A stretch of DNA of 5,682 bases from contig JAEZSU010000092.1 in the NCBI GenBank assembly GCA_023421635.1, positions 1 to 5,682 of the forward strand, in the 5' to 3' direction. Within the stretch, counting starts at the first letter, position 1, and each line of letters begins with the position of its first letter. The notes beneath the pieces are model-generated. The model saw only the letters and a program-made list of their open reading frames with translations, was not told the DNA's origin and did no database searches. The stretch is from Actinomycetes bacterium. Lineage in GTDB: Bacteria; Actinomycetota; Actinomycetes; Actinomycetales; Microbacteriaceae. Shown piece after piece: positions 1-4,859 of the stretch. A program made the translations under genes and the position numbers.

Positions 1-101
1 CCGAGGCTCTTCGCCAGTGCGGGCAGCTTGGCGGCGCCGAACAGGAGCAGGATCACGAGGAGGATGATCAGGAAATGCCAGCCGGTGAGTCCTTGCAGCA
101 T
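1..101 (-). CDS. tatA: Sec-independent translocase subunit TatA, 5' part only
   Basis: TatA is the small, abundant pore-forming subunit of the twin-arginine translocase, which exports folded proteins across the cytoplasmic membrane. Only the first 33 codons lie in the window; the gene continues past the left edge. The visible protein begins MLQGLTGWHF, followed by one hydrophobic transmembrane helix (about residues 8-21, rich in I, L and V), then the Phe-Gly hinge in LLLFGAAKLP and the start of the amphipathic helix (ALAKSLG). This is the standard TatA/E layout. The ATG at 101 has a good ribosome binding site, GAAGGA, six bases upstream. It lies 63 bases after pafC on the same strand, which matches the pafB-pafC-tatA order known from mycobacteria; tatC would be expected next, outside the window. 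The amphipathic helix and acidic tail cannot be judged. TatA is more likely than TatB given the short N-terminus and the gene order. Confidence 0.93.
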   Translation of the reverse strand, partial: MLQGLTGWHFLIILLVILLLFGAAKLPALAKSL

Positions 102-107
102 GAGGTG

Positions 108-113
108 TCCTTC
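108..113 (-). promoter_or_regulatory. Ribosome binding site of tatA
   Basis: On the minus strand GAAGGA stands six bases before the tatA ATG at 101. The strong match and good spacing indicate that tatA is translated on its own, in contrast to pafC, which appears coupled to pafB. Confidence 0.6.
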
Positions 114-129
114 CACCGAGGGTCGCCTC

Positions 130-135
130 AGTCTA
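130..135 (-). promoter_or_regulatory. Possible -10 element for tatA
   Basis: Minus-strand TAGACT fits the actinobacterial TANNNT -10 pattern. It lies in the 63-base pafC-tatA gap, 28 bases before the tatA start, so an internal promoter is possible. I see no convincing -35 element at 16-18 bases spacing. A TANNNT match is common by chance, so this is weak. tatA could equally be read through from pafBC. Confidence 0.25.
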
Positions 136-136
136 A

Positions 137-153
137 CCCGGTTCGGCGCCGGG
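137..153 (-). other. Small inverted repeat after pafC
   Basis: CCCGG at 137-141 can pair with CCGGG at 149-153 around a 7-base loop, 12 bases beyond the pafC stop. On the minus strand it is followed by TTAGACT, not a run of T, so it does not look like a full intrinsic terminator. It could slow transcription or protect the 3' end of a pafBC transcript, or mean nothing in such GC-rich DNA. Confidence 0.3.
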
Positions 154-164
154 ACTCCGTAGGC

Positions 165-1133
165 TCAGCCGACGCCGTACTGTTCCAGCGCCGCGGCCGC
201 CCAGGCATCGACCGCGCGCCGCACGCTGTCGGGCGAGCGCACTTCGATGTCGCCGCCGAACCGTGCCGCCAGCCGTCGCAGGCTGCGTTCGTCCGCAAGC
301 CGCATGGTCGCGGTGCAGCGGCCCTCCTGCTCGGTGGTCTCCGCGCCCGTGAGGTGGTCGGCCAGCAACGGCGCGAGGGCTGCGGGGAAACGGATGCGCG
401 CGACGATCTCGCCGCGGTCGGCGTCGAACAGCGCGGGCGCCTCCGCATCCGCATGGGTCACGGGGATGTCGGTGAGCACCGGGTCCGAGACACGGTCGAG
501 GTGGAACGTCCGCATCGCCTCGCGCATATGGCACCAGCCCTGCAGGTACCACTCGCCGTCTGCGATGTGCACCTTCACCGGGTCGACGGTGCGCGTCATC
601 GGTTCGCCGTCCGGGGTCCGGTAGGTGAACGAGAGGGCCACACCGCCCCGCAACGCCTCCCCCACGCGCTCGCGTACCTCGTCGACCGGCGCAGGTGCCA
701 CGATGACGTCGGGCGGCACGGTGGAGGCGCCGCGTGCCAGCTTGCCGAGGAGGCCGGCGAGCACGGGCGAGCCGGCGACCCCGGGAAGGGAGCCGGCCAG
801 CTGGAGCCCGGCGAGGAGCGCTGCGGCCTCGCGAGCGGTCAGGCGGGGTGCTCGTTCGAGTCCGACGGTGTGGGTGAGTGCGATGCGGTCCTGCTCGTCC
901 AGCAGGTCCCAGTCGATGTCGAACAGGTCGTGCGGCATCTGCCAGAAGCCGCCGTCACCGGGCCTGCCGATGACGGTCAGCGTCTCCACCATGCGACGCA
1001 TCTGCGCCGGGGTGACGTCGAAGTCGGCGGCCGCGTCGGCGACCGAGACGTCGCCGCGCTCGACGAGGTACGGCACGAGCTGCAGCATGAGCGCGGCACG
1101 ATCCGTGGCGAGGAGCTTGCGTGCGGCGTTCAT
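165..1133 (-). CDS. pafC: WYL-domain transcriptional regulator PafC
   Basis: PafC is a cytoplasmic DNA-binding regulator that works with PafB; in mycobacteria the PafBC pair activates DNA repair genes, including recA, independently of LexA. The protein is 322 aa, the usual PafC length. Residues 8-75 form a winged helix-turn-helix (LQLVPYLVERGDVSVADAAADF then TPAQMRRMVETL). A linker with LTAREAAALLAGLQLAG follows (about 98-115). The WYL domain spans about 145-225 and has an intact motif, EWYLQGW, with W195-Y196-L197, plus the typical FHLDRV at 210-215. A C-terminal WCX-like extension runs from about 243 to 320 and includes a VRRAVDAWAA helix. The ATG at 1133 overlaps the pafB stop as ATGA and has only a weak ribosome binding site, so translation is probably coupled to pafB. 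An open frame continues upstream to 1508, but it lies inside pafB and gives non-family sequence. The ligand sensed by the WYL domain cannot be read from this sequence. Confidence 0.93.
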   Translation of the reverse strand: MNAARKLLATDRAALMLQLVPYLVERGDVSVADAAADFDVTPAQMRRMVETLTVIGRPGDGGFWQMPHDLFDIDWDLLDEQDRIALTHTVGLERAPRLTAREAAALLAGLQLAGSLPGVAGSPVLAGLLGKLARGASTVPPDVIVAPAPVDEVRERVGEALRGGVALSFTYRTPDGEPMTRTVDPVKVHIADGEWYLQGWCHMREAMRTFHLDRVSDPVLTDIPVTHADAEAPALFDADRGEIVARIRFPAALAPLLADHLTGAETTEQEGRCTATMRLADERSLRRLAARFGGDIEVRSPDSVRRAVDAWAAAALEQYGVG

Positions 1134-2113
1134 CGCAGCGCCCCGTTCACGCGGCGCGCACCGCGCAACCGCTCGATGACCAGCTCCCGCAGCATCGCGG
1201 GTGCGATCACCCGTACTTCCGGGCCGTAGGAGGCGAGTTCCTCCGCGAAGACGTGGGCGTCGACGTAAGGCACGGCGAGACCTCGCTCGGCCGCACGAGC
1301 CCGCCGTCGCAGGCGGAGCGCAGCCTCCGTGCCGGGATGCACCTCGAGGTGGGCCTCCTGGCGGGCGGCGACGGCGGCGAGCCCCGCCAGCGCCCGCTCC
1401 CCGGCGCCCTCCCGCAGTGCGGGGTCGAAGGACTGCCGGGTGGTCTCGACGGGACCTGCGATCCGGGAGAGCAGGAACGTGCGCTCCGCATCCGCGTCGA
1501 GGTCCCACGCGAGCACGTGCCAGCGTCCCTCGTACTCGACCAGCGCGAGCGGGCGTACCCGCCGGTGCCGCGCGGCGGGTTCGCCGGGTTTCAGGTAGGG
1601 GAAGGTGACGACCCGGGCCTGCTCGATCGCCCGCTGCAGCGGGGCGAACGCGGCGTCCCGCGCGTGCAGCCGCGGCGCGTAGCCGATGATCTGCTCGTCG
1701 ACCGTGTCACCGAGCGCGCGGATCTTCCGCAGGCCGCTGCGGGCGTCGTCCGACATCGAGCTGGATTCCCACACGCCGCCCGCCAGGGTCAGCAGCGCGA
1801 GCTCAGCGGGCGTGAACTCGATGTCCTCCGGCAGCGCGTACTCGCTCGTCGGCACCCGGTATCGCGCCTCGCGCAGGTCGTCGGGGTCGGCGTGGTCGCC
1901 GATCGTCTCGATCGGCACCCCGAGCTGGCGCAGGCTCTCCTTGTCGCGCTCGAACATCTTCTCCAGCGCGTCCTTGGACGCACCGGCACCGACCTGCTCC
2001 CGGTACCCGGAGACGGACGCGAGGATGGCGTCCTTCGTCAGCCCCTGCTGGGTGGCCATGAGTGCCACCACGAGGTTGACGAGACGCTCCTCGGGCGCGG
2101 GTTGGGTGGGCAC
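1130..2113 (-). CDS. pafB: WYL-domain transcriptional regulator PafB
   Basis: PafB is the partner of PafC in the PafBC activator of the actinobacterial DNA damage response. The protein is 327 aa. Residues 8-90 are a winged helix-turn-helix typical of PafB (ERLVNLVVALMATQQGLTKD, then ALEKMFERDKESLRQLGVPI). A middle region carries FTPAELALLTLAGGVW (100-115). A WYL domain covers about 150-225, with the family FLLSRI at 213-218, and a WCX-like C-terminal region follows. The core motif is GRWHVLAWD, so W198-H199-V200 replaces Trp-Tyr-Leu. The start is GTG at 2113: an in-frame TAG lies four codons upstream, and AGGA sits seven bases before the GTG. The nearby ATG at 2121 is out of frame. The gene follows the FKBP-like gene after 30 bases and overlaps pafC by four. 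In mycobacteria pafA lies directly upstream of pafB; it is absent here. Confidence 0.93.
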   Translation of the reverse strand: MPTQPAPEERLVNLVVALMATQQGLTKDAILASVSGYREQVGAGASKDALEKMFERDKESLRQLGVPIETIGDHADPDDLREARYRVPTSEYALPEDIEFTPAELALLTLAGGVWESSSMSDDARSGLRKIRALGDTVDEQIIGYAPRLHARDAAFAPLQRAIEQARVVTFPYLKPGEPAARHRRVRPLALVEYEGRWHVLAWDLDADAERTFLLSRIAGPVETTRQSFDPALREGAGERALAGLAAVAARQEAHLEVHPGTEAALRLRRRARAAERGLAVPYVDAHVFAEELASYGPEVRVIAPAMLRELVIERLRGARRVNGALR

Positions 2114-2120
2114 CCGGCCA

Positions 2121-2124
2121 TCCT
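2121..2124 (-). promoter_or_regulatory. Ribosome binding site fixing the pafB GTG start
   Basis: Minus-strand AGGA lies seven bases before the GTG at 2113. Together with the in-frame TAG just upstream of it, this settles the pafB start as GTG and not the out-of-frame ATG at 2121. Confidence 0.6.
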
Positions 2125-2126
2125 AA

Positions 2127-2142
2127 GGCGCCGGGTGGCGCC
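2127..2142 (-). other. Hairpin between the FKBP-like gene and pafB
   Basis: Two copies of the self-complementary hexamer GGCGCC (2127-2132 and 2137-2142) flank a 4-base loop, giving a perfect 6-bp GC stem. It begins one base after the FKBP-like stop and ends two bases before the pafB ribosome binding site. On the minus strand only TT follows, so it is not a classic terminator. It might attenuate transcription, stabilise RNA, or tune access to the pafB start. Function is inferred only. Confidence 0.4.
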
Positions 2143-2143
2143 C

Positions 2144-3067
2144 TCAGCCCTCCTGGCCGTCGATCCCGAGGATGTCGATGACGAACACCTGGGTGTCGGC
2201 GTCCTGTCCGTCGGCAGGCGGCAGCACGACGAGGAGCTGGGACCCGACCGACTGGCCGATCAGCGCCTCGGTGAGCGGGTCGGTGAAGGCCGACAGGTCG
2301 TACTGGTAGGGCTCGCTGCCCCACGACGTGCCACCGATCTCCCGCGTCTGCCAGGACACGCTCGTGTAGTTGATGCGGATGCTGTCGGCATCCGTCGTCA
2401 CGGCGCCCTCACCGCGCTTGAGCACCTCCACGACCGGCTCGGTCGGGGCGGGGACATCGGGGATCACGACGCCCGGCTGCCCGTCGGGGGCGCGGACGAC
2501 CGCCGGAAGGCCGAACCCGGCGTTGTACTGGTCGGCACCGTCCGCCGCGGCGAGGTAGACCTTGCGCAGATCGATCACGAAGAGCGCGGAGGCGCCGTCG
2601 GACACCCCGAGTGCGACGCCCGCGTCACCGAGCTCGTCGGCGTCCAGCCCCACCAGGATGCGGGAGCCCTGCGTGGCGCAGTGCAGCGCGTCTTCGAGTG
2701 CCGGGATGGCGCCGGTCCAGGTCGACACGGTGGTGACCGAGTCGAGGCGCTGGTAGCCCTGCTGGATGAGGACCTCGCCGCTGTCGCCGTCGACGACGGT
2801 GATCCCCATCACGATGTCCTGCCAGTCCGACACGATGGTCGTGCCGTCGCCCACGGCGAGGTCGGACACCTCCGCACCGGACGCGTGGAACGGCGTCGGG
2901 ATCGTGACGTCGGGCTGCTCCCCCACGGCGCCGGAGACGTCGACGAGGGAGGCGAGGCGCTCGGTGGAGGCGTCGCGTTCGCACGACGGCGCCCCGGTCG
3001 CGGAGCAACCGGTGAGTGTCAGGGCGACGAGGCCTGCGGCGGTCAGGACGGCGGGCAGTTTACGCAC
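2144..3067 (-). CDS. Lipoprotein with two FKBP-like peptidyl-prolyl isomerase domains
   Basis: This is probably a membrane-anchored FKBP-type folding factor acting outside the cytoplasmic membrane. The 307-aa protein starts with a lipoprotein signal: MRKLPAV, a hydrophobic stretch, and the lipobox LTGC with the acylated Cys at 21. Two similar units follow. The first (about 45-172) ends SALFVIDLRKVYL; the second (about 190-303) has EVLKRGEGAVTTDADSIRINY, then LTEALIGQSVGSQLLVVLPP and ends TQVFVIDILGI, as FKBP folds do. Several usual FKBP pocket residues are not recognisable: the Phe-Asp before the central sheet is replaced by IGGTSW in unit two, and the Trp of the VIPGW loop is Leu (DPLTEAL). 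Activity may be reduced, or the protein may only bind peptides. The GTG start at 3067 lies three codons after the in-frame trmI TAG and lacks a clear ribosome binding site, suggesting reinitiation after trmI. Related FKBP-like genes sit near pafB in Streptomyces, as I recall. Confidence 0.8.
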   Translation of the reverse strand: MRKLPAVLTAAGLVALTLTGCSATGAPSCERDASTERLASLVDVSGAVGEQPDVTIPTPFHASGAEVSDLAVGDGTTIVSDWQDIVMGITVVDGDSGEVLIQQGYQRLDSVTTVSTWTGAIPALEDALHCATQGSRILVGLDADELGDAGVALGVSDGASALFVIDLRKVYLAAADGADQYNAGFGLPAVVRAPDGQPGVVIPDVPAPTEPVVEVLKRGEGAVTTDADSIRINYTSVSWQTREIGGTSWGSEPYQYDLSAFTDPLTEALIGQSVGSQLLVVLPPADGQDADTQVFVIDILGIDGQEG

Positions 3068-3076
3068 CGCAACAGT

Positions 3077-4087
3077 CTAGGACGTCGCTTCGCCGCCCTC
3101 GGCACGAGCGCGCTTGGCGCCCTCGGCGGCCTTCTGGGCCTCGCGGGCGCGCTTGCGCAGGTTCTTGTCGGTGATCTCGCGGTCGCCGACGGCGCCCGGC
3201 GTCCACGCCTCGACGTCCGCATCCGTGCCGCTCGCCTTCGACGCCCGGCGCTTGCGCTCGGGCGGCACGGCGCCCGGCGCGAGCCGACGCGCCGTGAGGA
3301 GGAACCCGGTGTGGGCGACCATGCGGTGATCGGGCCGGACGGCGAGTCCCTCGACGTGCCAGCCGCGGACGAGCGTCTCGCTGGCCTCGGGATCGGTGAA
3401 GGCCCCGGTGCCGCGGATGTACTCCGCGACCCGGCTGAGCTGGGTCGCCGTGGCCACGTAGCAGATCACGACGCCGCCGGCGATGAGGGCGTCGGCGGCC
3501 GCGTCGATGCACTCCCACGGGGCGAGCATGTCGAGCACGATCCGGTCGACGGACGCCGGCGCCACGGTGTTGCCGAGCTCCTCCGCCAGGTCGCCGAGCA
3601 CGAGGTCCCAGTTCGCCGGCGACTCACCGAGGAAGGTCTCGACGTTCGCGGTCGCGACCTCGGCGAACTCGGGGCGGCGTTCGAACGACACCAGGCGCCC
3701 TTCCGGGCCGATCGCCCGCAGCAGGTGCAGCGCGAGCGCACCGGAGCCGACACCTGCCTCGACCACGACCGCGCCGGGGAAGATGTCCGCCTGGGTCACG
3801 ATCTGCGCCGCATCCTTGGGGTACACGATCGCGGCACCGCGCGGCATCGACATCACGAAGTCGCGCAGCAGCGGGCGCAGCGCGAGGTACTCGTGGCCGG
3901 CGCTGTTGGCGACGACCGAGCCGTCGGGCAGCCCGATGAGCTGGTCGTGGAACAGCACGCCGTGATGGGTGTGCAGTTCACCACCCTCGCGGAGGGTCGT
4001 GGTGTGCATCCGCCCCTTCGGGTCGGTCAGCTGCACCCGCTCACCGGAGCGGAACGGACCGCGGGGCGGCGTGATGGACGAGGTCAT
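3077..4087 (-). CDS. trmI: tRNA (adenine(58)-N1)-methyltransferase TrmI
   Basis: TrmI uses S-adenosylmethionine to methylate N1 of adenine 58 in the T-loop of tRNA; bacterial enzymes act as homotetramers in the cytoplasm. The protein is 336 aa. Residues 10-100 form the small N-terminal beta domain, ending with the family segment PRGAAIVYPKDAAQIV (82-97). The Rossmann-type methyltransferase core follows, with motif I VVVEAGVGSGALAL (107-120), an acidic residue after strand 2 in FERRPEFAEVA (E136), GDLAEE (165-170) and the conserved DRIVLDMLAPW (181-191), whose D186 is in the position of the expected catalytic Asp. A charged tail of about 60 residues (275-336, many Arg and Lys, ending KRARAEGGEATS) extends beyond the core; the M. 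tuberculosis homologue Rv2118c is about 280 aa. The ATG at 4087 overlaps the upstream HAD stop as ATGA and has a strong ribosome binding site, GAGAGGA, six bases upstream. Confidence 0.94.
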   Translation of the reverse strand: MTSSITPPRGPFRSGERVQLTDPKGRMHTTTLREGGELHTHHGVLFHDQLIGLPDGSVVANSAGHEYLALRPLLRDFVMSMPRGAAIVYPKDAAQIVTQADIFPGAVVVEAGVGSGALALHLLRAIGPEGRLVSFERRPEFAEVATANVETFLGESPANWDLVLGDLAEELGNTVAPASVDRIVLDMLAPWECIDAAADALIAGGVVICYVATATQLSRVAEYIRGTGAFTDPEASETLVRGWHVEGLAVRPDHRMVAHTGFLLTARRLAPGAVPPERKRRASKASGTDADVEAWTPGAVGDREITDKNLRKRAREAQKAAEGAKRARAEGGEATS

Positions 4088-4773
4088 GAAGCATCCTCTC
4101 GGGCACGCGGTGCGTGCGAAGCGTGCAGGTCGGCGATGTCATGGGCGGTCCGGCCCTCGAGGGTCGGCCACAGCGCGTGCGCGCCGACCCCGGTGAGCGA
4201 CACCATCAGCGGGACGCCGAGGGTGATCGTGCCGGCGCTCACGGCGGAGCGGATGCCGCCGGGCGAGTCCTCGATGGCGACGGTGTCGGCCGGGGCGACG
4301 CCGAGTTCGGCGCACGCCTGCAGGTACGGGTCGGGAAAGGGCTTGGGGCGGGTGACGTCGTCGCCCGCGACGATGAGGTCGAACCCCTCGAATCCGAGGA
4401 GGTCGACGACCGTGCTCGCCATGCGGCGCATCGACATCGTGACGAGGGCGGTGCGGACGCCCGCTGCCCGCAGGTCGGCGAGCAGCTCCCGCGCGCCGGG
4501 CCGGAACGGCAGGCCCTGTTCGCGCAGCTGGACCATGACCCGTTCGGTGAGCACGTCGACGATCTCGTGGGTGGGCAGGCGCACGCCGGCCCCCTGGAGG
4601 ATGCGCGCGGAGTCCTCGAGGCCGAGGCCGACGAGCGTGAGTGCCTGTTCGTGCGTCCATGTGCCGCCGAACTCCTCGACGAGCGGCGTCTCCGCCGCCA
4701 TCCAGTACGGCTCGGTGTCAACGAGCGTCCCGTCCATGTCCCAGAGCACGGCGGCGGGAAGCACAGAGGTCAT
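4084..4773 (-). CDS. HAD-superfamily phosphatase (beta-phosphoglucomutase-like, subfamily IA)
   Basis: This 229-aa cytoplasmic enzyme has all four HAD motifs. Motif I is WDMDGTLVDTEP with the nucleophile D12 and acid/base D14. Motif II is LVTMS with T112. Motif III is RPKPFPDPYL with K144. Motif IV is AIEDSPGGIRSA with E168 and D169, which bind magnesium. Residues about 20-88 form the helical C1 cap, which decides substrate choice. The fold predicts a magnesium-dependent phosphatase or phosphomutase on a small phosphorylated metabolite. The substrate cannot be named: sugar phosphates, phosphoglycolate and nucleotides are all possible. The ATG at 4773 is chosen because family homology begins right after it and no usable in-frame start lies close upstream. 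A longer open frame reaching 5301 has Arg-rich, non-family sequence antisense to the PAC2 gene. The gene heads the minus-strand operon and overlaps trmI by four bases. Confidence 0.9.
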   Translation of the reverse strand: MTSVLPAAVLWDMDGTLVDTEPYWMAAETPLVEEFGGTWTHEQALTLVGLGLEDSARILQGAGVRLPTHEIVDVLTERVMVQLREQGLPFRPGARELLADLRAAGVRTALVTMSMRRMASTVVDLLGFEGFDLIVAGDDVTRPKPFPDPYLQACAELGVAPADTVAIEDSPGGIRSAVSAGTITLGVPLMVSLTGVGAHALWPTLEGRTAHDIADLHASHAPRAREDAS

Positions 4774-4779
4774 CCGTCC

Positions 4780-4785
4780 ATCGTA
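4780..4785 (-). promoter_or_regulatory. Likely -10 element of a leaderless operon promoter
   Basis: Minus-strand TACGAT fits TANNNT and ends six bases before the A of the HAD ATG at 4773, so transcription would start at or next to that A. This spacing is typical of leaderless actinobacterial mRNAs. No strong ribosome binding site precedes the ATG, and no good -35 is visible at 17-18 bases. It would drive the whole HAD-trmI-FKBP-pafB-pafC(-tatA) operon. Confidence 0.45.
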
Positions 4786-4820
4786 CGCAGCAGCCGCGTC
4801 CTGCCGTGTCCGCGACGGCC

Positions 4821-4826
4821 TATCCT
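4821..4826 (+). promoter_or_regulatory. Possible -10 element of the PAC2 gene
   Basis: TATCCT on the plus strand matches TANNNT and lies 33 bases before the GTG at 4860, leaving a leader of about 27 bases that includes the ribosome binding site. The region 16-18 bases upstream has no clear TTGACA-like -35 hexamer. Confidence 0.4.
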
Positions 4827-4849
4827 GGAACGAAGCCCGCCGGGCCAAG

Positions 4850-4855
4850 GGAGGG
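4850..4855 (+). promoter_or_regulatory. Ribosome binding site fixing the PAC2 GTG start
   Basis: The purine run AAGGGAGGGAA includes GGAGGG just four bases before the GTG at 4860. This is the strongest ribosome binding site in the window and supports a GTG start, giving a protein beginning EGLGRRILVAAFDGWNDAG after the initiator. Confidence 0.65.
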
Positions 4856-4859
4856 AAGC

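Noticed and set aside
137..153. Intrinsic terminator after pafC
   Set aside because: The stem is only 5 bp with a 7-base loop and no T-run follows on the transcribed strand.
75..1229. A 384-codon plus-strand open frame opposite tatA and pafC
   Set aside because: Low-complexity Arg/Gly/Val/His composition, no domain, and it is fully antisense to convincing tatA and pafC reading frames.
3065..3079. Possible TrmI-FKBP fusion by readthrough, because the trmI TAG is in frame with the downstream GTG
   Set aside because: A fusion would bury a clear lipoprotein signal peptide inside a cytoplasmic enzyme. Three in-frame codons between the genes can easily arise by chance; reinitiation at GTG is the simpler reading.
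4806..4826. A possible PafBC-type (RecA-NDp) promoter before the PAC2 gene
   Set aside because: GTGTCCGCG matches only six of nine positions of the recalled consensus TTGTCRGTG, and the gap to TATCCT is six bases instead of eight. No better match was seen upstream of the minus-strand operon.
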